From Bacteroidota bacterium (GTDB lineage Bacteria; Bacteroidota; Bacteroidia; Bacteroidales; Bacteroidaceae), in the NCBI GenBank assembly GCA_023426145.1, contig JAFABG010000025.1, forward strand, positions 124,001-188,000: a DNA stretch of 64,000 bases. Direction: 5' to 3'. Shown piece by piece: positions 16,565-26,439 of the stretch (position 1 is its first letter; every line of letters starts with the position of its first letter). The notes below the pieces were generated by a model. That model searched no databases and was not told the DNA's origin. It saw only the letters and a list, made by a program, of their open reading frames with translations. A program made the position numbers and the translations under genes.

Positions 16565-18100
16565 ATGAAAAAGATATATACTATATTATTTTCTGTCTGT
16601 TTATTAATGAGTAGCTGCAGCGACTGGCTGGATGTTATTCCCAAAGATAAACAATCAACAGATATGTACTGGAAGTCCTCTGCAGACGTTGAAGCCATTC
16701 TTGCACAAGGATACAGTCGAATGCGTAAATGTATTCCTTACATGATTAACTGGGGAGAATTAAGAGGTAGTTCAGTTATTGTTCAATCAAGAGCAAGTAA
16801 TGAGGGACGTATTCAGAATTTTCAGATACTACCAGGCAATAGCGACATCGAATGGGGGGCATTTTATCAAGTGATTGGTGCCGCAAACGCCGTATTGCAT
16901 TACGCACCGGAAGTGTTGAAAGTAGATGCAAGTTACTACGAATCACAAATGAACTCTCATCTAACAGAAGCCTATTTTATGCGAGGATTAATGTACCTCT
17001 ATTTAGTAAGAAATTACCGTGAAGTACCTTTAATTACCGAACCGTATGTAGACGATGAGATGCCCATGAGTGTAGCAAAATCATCGGAAGCGGAAATCAT
17101 CGAACAAATAAAAAGTGACGTACGCGCCGCGCTTGCTACCAATGCAGCTAAGGAATCATTTAACAGCACTTGGGCCAATAAAGGACGAGCTACAAAATGG
17201 GCGTTATATGCTTTGATGGCTGAAACGTGTTTATGGTCAGAAGACTATGAAGAATGCATCACTTATGCAGACTATTTAATCAACGCTACAGCCCCTATGC
17301 GTCCCGTATTCATGTCAGCACCCGGTCAGTGGTTTAAAATGTTCTATCCCGGCAACAGTAATGGATCGATCTTTGAGCTACAATTTAATGAGACCACTTA
17401 TGATCAGGCAAGCGGCAGTCCTTCACGCATCTTTCCTTATAGTGCCACACCAACAGTAGATACCTATATGTACTCTGAGGCAATGACTTCACGTCTTATG
17501 CTTGAATACGCTCAGCACAAAGAAGAAGGAAATCGCACCTATTTCGGCTCGATTGCAGGTACGTCTTACAATTTATATCCGACCAATGCTGTCATCTGGA
17601 AATATTCAGGAATGGGTACTGAAGACATTGAAGCGATACGAACCATCCAGGATGCTAATTATATTATCTATCGTATGGCAGATATCATGTTAATGAAAGC
17701 CGAAGCCTTGATACGCTTAGGAGGCACCGACAATCGGGTAAAGGCCCTGAACATTGTCAACCAAATACGCGAACGTTCCGAATTAGAACCTAGAAGCGAA
17801 ATCACACTCGACAACATCAGTGAAGTAACTGAAGAAAACTTACTAGAGATGATACTTGATGAAAGAGATCTAGAATTTGCTGCTGAAGGAAAGCGTTGGT
17901 ATGATTTGCTTCGCTATGGTAAACAACAAAATTCCAAATTTAAAGCTCGCTTTAAGGATATCATTATGCAAAATAATATCACTGCAGAAAGCAAATGGTT
18001 GAACTCTGTTCTTGAAAACGAAGATGCATGGTATTTACCTGTACCTGAAGATGACATGAACAATAACTCACTGTTAAAACAGAATCCTTATTACGAATAA
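16565..18100 (+). CDS. SusD/RagB-family glycan-binding lipoprotein (first pair)
   Basis: SusD proteins cap the SusC channel and bind the incoming glycan at the cell surface. The 511-residue protein has a lipoprotein signal ending LMSSC, then SDWLDVIPKDKQSTDMYW, the classic SusD N terminus. Typical features are TPR-like helices (HLTEAYFMRGLMYLYLVRNYREVPLI), the conserved RMADIMLMKAEALIRLGG, ALNIVNQIRER and the C-terminal LDERDLEFAAEGKRWYDLLRYGK. It directly follows a SusC gene, which fixes the pairing. Sugar-contact residues cannot be assigned from sequence alone. Confidence 0.95.
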   Translation: MKKIYTILFSVCLLMSSCSDWLDVIPKDKQSTDMYWKSSADVEAILAQGYSRMRKCIPYMINWGELRGSSVIVQSRASNEGRIQNFQILPGNSDIEWGAFYQVIGAANAVLHYAPEVLKVDASYYESQMNSHLTEAYFMRGLMYLYLVRNYREVPLITEPYVDDEMPMSVAKSSEAEIIEQIKSDVRAALATNAAKESFNSTWANKGRATKWALYALMAETCLWSEDYEECITYADYLINATAPMRPVFMSAPGQWFKMFYPGNSNGSIFELQFNETTYDQASGSPSRIFPYSATPTVDTYMYSEAMTSRLMLEYAQHKEEGNRTYFGSIAGTSYNLYPTNAVIWKYSGMGTEDIEAIRTIQDANYIIYRMADIMLMKAEALIRLGGTDNRVKALNIVNQIRERSELEPRSEITLDNISEVTEENLLEMILDERDLEFAAEGKRWYDLLRYGKQQNSKFKARFKDIIMQNNITAESKWLNSVLENEDAWYLPVPEDDMNNNSLLKQNPYYE

Positions 18101-18117
18101 TCTAATAAAAGCATGAA

Positions 18118-19824
18118 ATGAAAAAATTGAAAAGACTATACTGGATGTTGCTCATTATATTATGTGCAGCTTGCAATGATCCGTACGACGGAGATACATA
18201 TGTTGTTTTCGATACACAGCCTGCGGCAACCTACTTATCGAGTAGACCCGAAGTATTTTCGGAATGGATCAACATTATGAAATATGCAAATTTATATAAT
18301 GCAGTAAACCAAGCGACTCAAAATTTCACCCTCTTCGTTCCAAACAATGAAGCTGTAAAAGAATTCTATGCGCGAAAAGGGGTTTCATCTATTGAAGAGC
18401 TTGGTAAGGATTATGCACGAGAACTTGTCACCTATCACATCGTTCAAGATACGATTAACCAAGAAGCATTTATTGAAAAAGAAGGTGCCCTATCCCAGAA
18501 AACCGTTTCAGACGATTACTTAATTGTATCATTCGGCAGTGGAGAGAATGGAGAAGGTGGTTTAAAATCAGTATATTTAAACAACGAAGCACGTGTCGCA
18601 GAATTTGCGAACCCGGTTTCGAACGGATATGTATATGTATTGGAAAACACTTTAACTCCTCTAACCGAAAGCATGTATGAGCGAATTTCAGAGAAAGGAC
18701 GTCCTTATGGTATTTTGAAGGAGGCGCTGGATGCTACTGGATGGGCTAACGAACTGAATATCATTTATGATGATGTAATAGATGAAAAAACAGGATTAAC
18801 TACTAAACAGAAGCGAAATTATACTATATTGGCTGTTACTGACGACATTTTTCAGAAAGCAGGTGTAAATAGCCTATCGGATCTTACTCAGTTATTAGGT
18901 GCTGACAATAATTACACTGATCCAACGAATGCTTTATATCAATATGTAGCCTACCATATTTTAAACGGAAGTTACGATTTAAAGAAGCTAAAAAGCTTCG
19001 ATACTCCTGACGCCACCTCTAAATTATGGGATACATCAAGCACCGGAAATGTGGTAAGAATCAGTAAAGAAGAAGACATTTTCTACATAAATTATAAAGA
19101 CGAAGAAAACAGAGCTGTATTCACAGAAGATGCAAGCAACTTACAGGCGAAAAACGGTTATATCCATCAAATATCCGGATACCTGCCTATAGCAGAAGCA
19201 GAACCTGAATTGGTGTTATTTGATGTATGCAACTACTCTATCATAGGCGACTGGATTGGTGCTGGTAATGGAGAAGATGGTATCCAATTTCAAGCGTCAG
19301 CTGGAACTGCAGAAAAGAAATGTGACGTTGCAAGCCTTCCTTGTTACCAATATAATCTCAACAACCCAAGTGGTTCCTACAGCAGCTATTATAACATCAC
19401 TTATTTTACAACGCGTACAAATAATGATTGGAGTAAAGCTAATAATTACGACATGCTCATGTTGAATCTCGGTAACACCGGATGGATTTCAATGGAAACG
19501 CCATCACTCATCAAAGGTAAGTATAAAGTTACTTTGCACTTCGGCTATGCTACCTCAATGAACTTCATCAGAGAAGGCTCAAGCGGTAGTAATGGAGGTC
19601 AGATGATTTTCAGCTTTGATGGAGAACATTCAATCACACGTTCACCGTACACGACTGTTGCAAGTAACGCACTCGGTTGTTACGAATATGTGTTGTATGA
19701 CGAACTGGAATTCACTGAAACTTCTACCCACACATTTAGATTAATAATGAACGATCCAGCTGCCAGCACTAACTCTAGCTATCGTATTTACTTAGATTAC
19801 TTATTATTTGAACCTATAGACTAA
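18118..19824 (+). CDS. FAS1-domain lipoprotein with unassigned C-terminal domain
   Basis: The 568-residue protein has a lipoprotein signal (ILCAAC) followed by NDPYDGDTY. Two FAS1-like units are visible (about 35-190 and 195-365) with FTLFVPNNEAVKEFY, NGYVYVLENTLTPL, YTILAVTDDIFQKAG and NGYIHQISGYLPI. From about residue 370 the sequence changes to a Gly/Ser/aromatic-rich region with strand-like patterning (LIKGKYKVTLHFGYA, GQMIFSFDG, THTFRLIMNDPA, YRIYLDYLLFEPI), reminiscent of a jelly-roll carbohydrate-binding module. I cannot name the family. Its place between SusD and a second FAS1 lipoprotein suggests a surface glycan-binding protein. Confidence 0.75.
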   Translation: MKKLKRLYWMLLIILCAACNDPYDGDTYVVFDTQPAATYLSSRPEVFSEWINIMKYANLYNAVNQATQNFTLFVPNNEAVKEFYARKGVSSIEELGKDYARELVTYHIVQDTINQEAFIEKEGALSQKTVSDDYLIVSFGSGENGEGGLKSVYLNNEARVAEFANPVSNGYVYVLENTLTPLTESMYERISEKGRPYGILKEALDATGWANELNIIYDDVIDEKTGLTTKQKRNYTILAVTDDIFQKAGVNSLSDLTQLLGADNNYTDPTNALYQYVAYHILNGSYDLKKLKSFDTPDATSKLWDTSSTGNVVRISKEEDIFYINYKDEENRAVFTEDASNLQAKNGYIHQISGYLPIAEAEPELVLFDVCNYSIIGDWIGAGNGEDGIQFQASAGTAEKKCDVASLPCYQYNLNNPSGSYSSYYNITYFTTRTNNDWSKANNYDMLMLNLGNTGWISMETPSLIKGKYKVTLHFGYATSMNFIREGSSGSNGGQMIFSFDGEHSITRSPYTTVASNALGCYEYVLYDELEFTETSTHTFRLIMNDPAASTNSSYRIYLDYLLFEPID

Positions 19825-19830
19825 TAAACC

Positions 19831-21495
19831 ATGAAAGCAACAAAATATATACTTTACAGCCTCTTTTTAGTGGGAGCAATGCTAAGTAGCTGCACCGAAA
19901 CATGGGATGACCATTATGCTCAAGGTAACAGTGTAGTAAATAACGCGGAAATTGTAGTCGTGAATAAATCCGTAACAGACTATTTAGCTCAAGAACCTTC
20001 GTTAAAAGAAATGAATCAGTTATTCACTGAGACAGGCATGGTTGACCAACTTTTAGCGAAAGAACAAATGTACACAATCCTAGCTGTAGAACCTAGTATC
20101 GCAACGGATGATGCGGCCTACACCGCACGCACATACATTTCGGATGCATCAATCTCTCCTTCAAACCTTCAAAACGGACAACGTATATTGATGTGGAGCG
20201 GTAAGTATCTGAATATTGGTAAAACTGACGGAGAAGAAGGGACTTCAAGTATTCAGTTCAATAATGCCACTGTGACCAAAGTAGTTAAATTGAATAATGG
20301 ATACCTGTATCTTTTAGATCAAGCAGTCAATGCTCCTAGAAGCATGTACGAAATTATCGCAAGTCTTGGTGATAACTACTCAACCTTCCGTGATATGGTT
20401 TTATCACATAATGTACTTACATTCGACCAGAATGCAAGTACAATTACAGGAGTAGACAATACTGGAAACACAGTCTATGATTCCGTTTTCACTACCAAAT
20501 CACCTTATTTTGAAGCTAAAGGTTTCAATATCATGTCTGAAAACCTCACAGCTACGATGCTTATACCTTCAAACGCTGTTATTGAGGAAGCGTTGAGCAC
20601 AGCACGACAAAACCTAAAAGACTGGAATATGGTTCGAGAAGACAGTATCCTTAGAAATTGGATTCTTCAGTCTGCATTCTTTAATCAAACTTATAGTACA
20701 ACAGATTTTGCTGACAATACAGACTTAACTTCAATATTTGATCAACAGTGGCGAACAACTGTTCAAGAAACAGACCTAGCCCATCCCATTCCTATGAGCA
20801 ACGGAATAGCATATCACGTTACCCGAATGAAAATTCCAACCAACGTACTTATATTCCGTATCAAAGAGCTTTTCAGAAATTATGAATATTTGAATACAGA
20901 TGACAAAGACAAATATTTTAAAACGACTAATCTTTCTTTTGAAAAGATAAGTGAAAAAGATGAGGCTACTATCTCTGGATGGACTCAACTCGGATTTCCA
21001 ACTATTGGCTATAGAGTGCTTTATTACACTCTAACAGATGCTGAAGATAAATCATATACACTTGATTACACTCCTTTTAAAGGCGAGACAAACGGAACAA
21101 CTTATATGGCAACTCCATACAAAATACCTCCAGGAAGCTATGACCTATATATGGGTTTCAGACAAAGGAAAGATCTAGGTGCCATTGATATTTCCATTAT
21201 TAAAGACGGTGTAGAAATTCCCGTGAAATCATTCACTGAGTCGCAACTCTATAATTCGTCCTCTTATCATTACGATCGTACTGGAGGTGGATATCCTGAA
21301 GGTATTGATGATGCGGTTGCAGCCGGATTCAAGAACAAATCAAAATATGATCGCGATGGCGGTACAGTTGGACAAGTTACAATCCCAGGAGATAAAGCCA
21401 CAGAGATTGTAATACGTTTTAAAGGTTCTGGCAGTGGTTTAGCTCGCGCAGCATTATACCATTGGTGCCTAAGACCAACTAAAGACTGTTATTAA
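19831..21495 (+). CDS. FAS1-domain lipoprotein, paralogue of the preceding gene
   Basis: The 554-residue protein has a lipoprotein signal ending MLSSC and then TETWDDHYAQGN, similar to the start of the first FAS1 protein of the block. Two FAS1-like units occupy about 35-170 and 170-335 (MYTILAVEPSIATDD, NGYLYLLDQAVNAP, ATMLIPSNAVIEEAL, NGIAYHVTRMKIP). The C-terminal third (about 340-554) is strand-rich, with KIPPGSYDLYMGFRQRKD, IDISIIKDGVEIPVKSF and KATEIVIRFKGSGSG, and ends LYHWCLRPTKDCY. It resembles the neighbour's C-terminal domain in layout and may be a binding module. It starts 6 bases after the previous stop and precedes the second SusC. Confidence 0.75.
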   Translation: MKATKYILYSLFLVGAMLSSCTETWDDHYAQGNSVVNNAEIVVVNKSVTDYLAQEPSLKEMNQLFTETGMVDQLLAKEQMYTILAVEPSIATDDAAYTARTYISDASISPSNLQNGQRILMWSGKYLNIGKTDGEEGTSSIQFNNATVTKVVKLNNGYLYLLDQAVNAPRSMYEIIASLGDNYSTFRDMVLSHNVLTFDQNASTITGVDNTGNTVYDSVFTTKSPYFEAKGFNIMSENLTATMLIPSNAVIEEALSTARQNLKDWNMVREDSILRNWILQSAFFNQTYSTTDFADNTDLTSIFDQQWRTTVQETDLAHPIPMSNGIAYHVTRMKIPTNVLIFRIKELFRNYEYLNTDDKDKYFKTTNLSFEKISEKDEATISGWTQLGFPTIGYRVLYYTLTDAEDKSYTLDYTPFKGETNGTTYMATPYKIPPGSYDLYMGFRQRKDLGAIDISIIKDGVEIPVKSFTESQLYNSSSYHYDRTGGGYPEGIDDAVAAGFKNKSKYDRDGGTVGQVTIPGDKATEIVIRFKGSGSGLARAALYHWCLRPTKDCY

Positions 21496-21515
21496 ACTTA
21501 TGAAATAAAGACAAT

Positions 21516-24500
21516 ATGAAAAAGATACAAATTTTATTTTTCACCCTGTTGCTTTGCCTGCTCACTACTACTATATCAGCGCAGGAACAAAGTAAAATAA
21601 GTGGTAAGGTTTTATCCACTCATAACACTCCGATCAAAGGCGCCGTAGTCTCCGTTACTGGAAGCGACAACGTTAATACGGATGAAAAAGGGACTTTCCA
21701 GATTGATTGTAAGGATCCCGAGAAGGCCAATATTTCTATCTGGGCAGATGGATATTACACGGTTCGTCAGTCAGTAGAGAACCGCGAAGAGTTAACGATC
21801 ATTATGATTCCTCAATCAAAATACAAATATAATGAAACCACTGTTCTACCCTTCCGGATTGAAACAAACGAAGTTACAACCTCAGCCGAGAATATCACCA
21901 AGAAAGACTTCAACTCTGCAGGATTGAAAATTGACCGTGCATTAGCTGGTCAAATAGCAGGCTTACAAGTCACCCGAGGTAGCGGTATGCCTGGTGAAGG
22001 AAGTTTTATCAATTTGCGTGGAACTCGATCATTTGTGGGGAACAACACTCCACTTATCGTTATCAACGGCATTCCTTACATACCCGACGTTAAGGATTCT
22101 CCACTGATTGACGGATTCAGCCGTAACATCTTTCAAGCTTATAATCTAAATGACATCCAGAACATCACTGTTTTAAAAGGTGCAGAAGCGTCTATTTACG
22201 GTTCATTGGGTGCTAACGGTGTTATTTTAATAGAAACGGACGGTGCTACATCCGATAATATGAATACAGAAATTAGCTATTATGGCCAATTCGGAGTCAA
22301 TTGGAACAATAAACGTATGCCTTTATTAAGCGGCATTAATTACCGTTCTTATCTTTCGGACATGGGAATGAGCTATTTCGGAAATATGGATGAATTCTTT
22401 AATGAATTTCCGTTTATGAGTGACCCCAATAGCAAATATGCTAATTATTATAACAATAATACAAACTGGCAAAATGAGATCTATCGGAATGCATTCTCCA
22501 CAGAAAATTTATTTCGTATTGAAGGAGGAGATGCAATTGCTAAATATGACCTTTCTTTAGGATACTCTAAAGAAGATGGAATATTGAAAAGTACGACACA
22601 GAACCGTTATCATACCCAACTAAACGGGAGCTTTCAAGTAAACAAAAATTTTGAAGTATATGCAACTATAGGGTTGGCCTATATCAATGGAAATTATCAG
22701 GAACAGGGAATGAACACTAGAACAAACCCGATACTAGCTGCTTATGCTCAGTCTCCATTGCTTGCACCTTATCAGAAAGCTGACAACGGTGAATTCACCC
22801 CTGTTTATTCTAAGTATTTTTATGGCATCAGCGAAAACATGGACTTTGCTGTTAGTAATCCACTTGCTATCGTTAATACAGTAGACGCCAACAATCGCCA
22901 ATACGATGTCAACATCAAAGCTGGATTCAATTATAAAATAATGCCTGAACTTTCTATCAACGGAAATTTCGGTATCTATTATAATTATAACAAGGAGCAC
23001 ATATTCGTTCCAGGAAAAACCGATATGACAATCGTTCCCACTACAAACAATTTCGGTACGGAAGAAAACACCATAAGAGAGGGCGTAGGAGAAGCCACAA
23101 ACTTCTTTTATAACTTAAATGCACGTTTTAATAAGAATTGGAGTTCTCGCCATGCGCTAAACTTGATGGCTGGCATTCAAGCCATGACTACCCTACGCGA
23201 ATATGACGGAGCATACGCTCGTAACACCACCAATGACTTTTACCAAGTACTGGGTTCTGCAGAGTCTATTGGCTCCTTCTTTGACGGCTACCAAGAAAAA
23301 TGGAATTGGGCGAACATATATGCACATGCTGACTACACTTACAACAATGTACTGAATGCTTCCTTGAATATGTCTGTTGATGGTTCCTCTGCTAATGGAA
23401 GATATACCAATCATTTCCGCGTATATCCATCAGCCGGAGTTACTTGGATGATCAAAAACATGCCTTTCTTAATTGACAAAGAGTGGGTTAATCGCTTTAA
23501 CCTTCGTGCAGAATATAGCATCACTGGAAACAGTCGTTTTTCATCTAACTACGGAAAATCATATTATAGCAGTTCACCTTATATGGAAGTATCTGGTATT
23601 ATGCGTAAGCAAATACCCAACACACACTTAAAACCTGAAGTTACATCACAAATGAATTTGAGTCTAGATGCAAGTCTCTTAAGAAATCGCATTAGCATAG
23701 GGGCTGACTATTATCGAGGAAGAAGTAAAGATGTGATCATGAATATCTCCAAATCATCGGTTTACGGTGTATCGCCTTATTATGCAAATGTAGGCAAAAT
23801 AGATAATAACGGGTTAGAATTGTCTTTGCAAGCTTCTTTAATTCGCCTTCGCGATTTTGAATGGATTGTGGGAGGAAACATCTCATTTATTGATAGTAAG
23901 GTAAAATCTTTAGGACAGAAAGATCAAGAAATCATCGAATATAATGATGGTTCTATGGTAGTGAGCCAAGTAGGTGGTAATCCTTACGAATTTTATGGTT
24001 TACAAGCTGATGGCGTTTATTCTTCTCAAGTTGAAGCCAATCAAGCTAATTTGCTAAATAGTAGTAACCAACGGTACAATGCCGGAGATGTACGCTATGT
24101 AGACCAAAATAAAGACGGACGTATTGATTCTAAAGATTATGTATCACTAGGTAGTGCTACTCCTGATTATTTCGGAGGTTTCTACACGCAGATCAATTAC
24201 AAAAACTTCGGACTCTCTGCTGAGTTCTCCTATACAGAAGGGAACAAAGCTTATAATGCAGTAAGACGTACATTAGAATCGGTTTCTTCTTTCTCTAATC
24301 AAAGTACTGCTGTAGCCAACCGATGGAATGTTGAAGGCCAAGTAACAGATATCCCACGTGCAACCTACGCAGATGTTATTGGCAACAATAATTTCTCTTC
24401 ACGTTGGATTGAAGACGCTTCTTTTGTGAGAATGAAAAGTATCACTTTAAGCTATAGATTCAACAAACCTATTTGGAACTTCTTCCGCTCAGGAGTACTT

Positions 24501-24656
24501 TATGTAACAGGAGAGAATCTGCTGACTTCTACTAAATATTTAGGAATGGATCCTGAATTTGCTTATTCATCAAATCTCTCTTCTATTCAAGGATTTGACT
24601 ATGGAAAAGTGATGCAACCAAAATCTGTAAAACTGGGTATAAACTTGAAATTCTAA
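21516..24656 (+). CDS. SusC/RagA-family TonB-dependent transporter (second pair)
   Basis: The 1046-residue outer-membrane transporter has a signal peptide (cleaved near ISAQ) and a carboxypeptidase-regulatory-like domain (about 28-105, KISGKVLSTHNTPIKGAVVSV). Its plug has INLRGTRSFVGNNTPLIVINGIPY and ITVLKGAEASIYGSLGANGVILIET. The barrel ends in SVKLGINLKF. In place of the usual EVVV-like TonB box the region reads YNETTVLPFRIE, so the energising contact may be atypical. It is clearly divergent from the first SusC and likely handles a different oligosaccharide or size class. Its SusD partner begins 4 bases after the stop. Confidence 0.95.
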   Translation: MKKIQILFFTLLLCLLTTTISAQEQSKISGKVLSTHNTPIKGAVVSVTGSDNVNTDEKGTFQIDCKDPEKANISIWADGYYTVRQSVENREELTIIMIPQSKYKYNETTVLPFRIETNEVTTSAENITKKDFNSAGLKIDRALAGQIAGLQVTRGSGMPGEGSFINLRGTRSFVGNNTPLIVINGIPYIPDVKDSPLIDGFSRNIFQAYNLNDIQNITVLKGAEASIYGSLGANGVILIETDGATSDNMNTEISYYGQFGVNWNNKRMPLLSGINYRSYLSDMGMSYFGNMDEFFNEFPFMSDPNSKYANYYNNNTNWQNEIYRNAFSTENLFRIEGGDAIAKYDLSLGYSKEDGILKSTTQNRYHTQLNGSFQVNKNFEVYATIGLAYINGNYQEQGMNTRTNPILAAYAQSPLLAPYQKADNGEFTPVYSKYFYGISENMDFAVSNPLAIVNTVDANNRQYDVNIKAGFNYKIMPELSINGNFGIYYNYNKEHIFVPGKTDMTIVPTTNNFGTEENTIREGVGEATNFFYNLNARFNKNWSSRHALNLMAGIQAMTTLREYDGAYARNTTNDFYQVLGSAESIGSFFDGYQEKWNWANIYAHADYTYNNVLNASLNMSVDGSSANGRYTNHFRVYPSAGVTWMIKNMPFLIDKEWVNRFNLRAEYSITGNSRFSSNYGKSYYSSSPYMEVSGIMRKQIPNTHLKPEVTSQMNLSLDASLLRNRISIGADYYRGRSKDVIMNISKSSVYGVSPYYANVGKIDNNGLELSLQASLIRLRDFEWIVGGNISFIDSKVKSLGQKDQEIIEYNDGSMVVSQVGGNPYEFYGLQADGVYSSQVEANQANLLNSSNQRYNAGDVRYVDQNKDGRIDSKDYVSLGSATPDYFGGFYTQINYKNFGLSAEFSYTEGNKAYNAVRRTLESVSSFSNQSTAVANRWNVEGQVTDIPRATYADVIGNNNFSSRWIEDASFVRMKSITLSYRFNKPIWNFFRSGVLYVTGENLLTSTKYLGMDPEFAYSSNLSSIQGFDYGKVMQPKSVKLGINLKF

Positions 24657-24659
24657 ATT

Positions 24660-26345
24660 ATGAAAATGAGAAAGATATTATTGAATGCCGCTTTCATTCT
24701 AGTGGCTAGCCTACTCGGAGGATGTGACGATTTTTTCAATCCTGATACGGATGATACGCTCGACAATGATGATTATATTGCTGAAGAAAGTGAGATGTAT
24801 TCAGGTTACATCGGTATAATGACCAAAATGCAAGCCATCGGTGACAAAGTGATCTATTTAAACGAATTAAGGGGAGAAATGGTGGAGCCAACAGCAACGG
24901 CTCCCACCGAACTTTATAACTTATATAATTATGATGACGATTTAAATGGTAATTCTTATGCAGATCCTGCGGGGTTCTATGAGGTGTTAAATGCGTGCAA
25001 CGACTACCTACGGAAGCTACATACTTATAAAGAAAATAATGCGATCAATGAGAGCCACTACAAAGCCTTAGTAAGTAGCACGCTACGTATCAAAGTCTGG
25101 ACATTTATGACTTTAGCCAAAATTTATGGAGAAGTTGTATGGGTAGATAAACCAATGGATTCACTCAGAGATCTGTCAAAATTTACAAAGCTAAATCTAG
25201 ATGAGACAATGATAGCTTGCAAAAATTTGTTAGATATTGGCTATGATAACATAGATGGTACTTATGAAACAGCATGGAAAGATTGGGTCGATCCTGATAC
25301 AGACCTAGCAAATAGCCAATACCGTCGTTGGGACATGATGACACCTCCCTATTATGCATTATATGGAGAAATTTGTCTATGGCTAGGCAGATACCAGCAA
25401 TGCATCAATGTGCTACTAAAAGAAATGAATAACAACTTTGCTAGCACTAACAATACCTCTATCGCTTTTTTGCGTAACGATATGCTATTTAGCCATTACA
25501 GCAATTTCTTCAATAACGAAACTCCGTATGACTATGAGTCTGCGTCAGCTATAATGTATGATTACCAAAATAGACAAACGAACAGATTATTAAAACATTT
25601 CGATTCTGATTATCCAAATAAATATTGGTTAGCGCCTGCTGATGTTGCAGTTAACCGTTTCACTGATAATGATTTTGACCCGCTAGGCAGTAAGACCCAG
25701 GACTTCCGAATGAACTCAACCGTCAGTGAATACAATGGGAAATGGGTAATCTGTAAGTTCCGTCCAATATCTAATCCTGTACGAACAGCATATAGAGATG
25801 ACGTGTTTGTATACACCTATCGTGGTGCAGATCTTTATTTCATGCTTGCAGAAGCTTATAATCAGTTGGGAAAAAGATATGTAGTTGATGCGTTGATCAA
25901 TAGAGGAGTGAATGCTTATATTAGTGAATTCAATGCTGATGCTGAAGGAACACTTTCTGGAGATTGGTTTGGAATTACTCCTCACTGGACAAATAGCAGT
26001 ACTATATATCATTTCTCAAACGGTACCACCAAGATTAGTAATCGTAAGTACGGAGACAGAGGTATTAGAGGCATTGAAACAAGCTACAGTAACATGGGAG
26101 CACGTACATTCTCATCGGATGCACGAAGTAATGATGAAGAAATTTTGAAAGAGATGATGCTGGAAATGGCATGTGAAGGGAAAGTATATCCTGCAATGAT
26201 CCGTATGGCCAAACGCTATAATGACAACAGCATTATGGCCAAATACATCTCTGAAAAATATGAAAAGACAGGCAATGCTGGAGAAATCCGCTCAAAAATT
26301 ATGAAGGGTGACTATTTTATAAAATGGAACCTAGGTGTAGAATGA
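24660..26345 (+). CDS. SusD/RagB-family lipoprotein (second pair)
   Basis: The 561-residue protein has a lipoprotein signal ending SLLGGC, then the acidic DDFFNPDTDDTLDNDDY, a strong surface-export type sequence. SusD-like features are KALVSSTLRIKVWTFMTLAKIYGEVVWV, YRGADLYFMLAEAYNQLGK and the C-terminal EEILKEMMLEMACEGKVYPAMIRMAKRYND. It is more divergent than the first SusD protein but its position 4 bases after SusC settles the assignment. A strong terminator follows, ending the first block of the locus. Confidence 0.9.
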   Translation: MKMRKILLNAAFILVASLLGGCDDFFNPDTDDTLDNDDYIAEESEMYSGYIGIMTKMQAIGDKVIYLNELRGEMVEPTATAPTELYNLYNYDDDLNGNSYADPAGFYEVLNACNDYLRKLHTYKENNAINESHYKALVSSTLRIKVWTFMTLAKIYGEVVWVDKPMDSLRDLSKFTKLNLDETMIACKNLLDIGYDNIDGTYETAWKDWVDPDTDLANSQYRRWDMMTPPYYALYGEICLWLGRYQQCINVLLKEMNNNFASTNNTSIAFLRNDMLFSHYSNFFNNETPYDYESASAIMYDYQNRQTNRLLKHFDSDYPNKYWLAPADVAVNRFTDNDFDPLGSKTQDFRMNSTVSEYNGKWVICKFRPISNPVRTAYRDDVFVYTYRGADLYFMLAEAYNQLGKRYVVDALINRGVNAYISEFNADAEGTLSGDWFGITPHWTNSSTIYHFSNGTTKISNRKYGDRGIRGIETSYSNMGARTFSSDARSNDEEILKEMMLEMACEGKVYPAMIRMAKRYNDNSIMAKYISEKYEKTGNAGEIRSKIMKGDYFIKWNLGVE

Positions 26346-26371
26346 AACTAAAATTTGTTTCAAGATAAAAG

Positions 26372-26415
26372 AATGGCTGTCCAATAGAATTATTTCTTAC
26401 GGACAGCCATTTTTC
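26372..26415. terminator. Bidirectional terminator between the SusD gene and the AraC gene
   Basis: AATGGCTGTCC (26372-26382) and GGACAGCCATT (26401-26411) are perfect 11-base arms followed by T residues. The neighbouring genes converge here. Confidence 0.85.
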
Positions 26416-26439
26416 CTAACCAGCAATCTTATAAAAACC

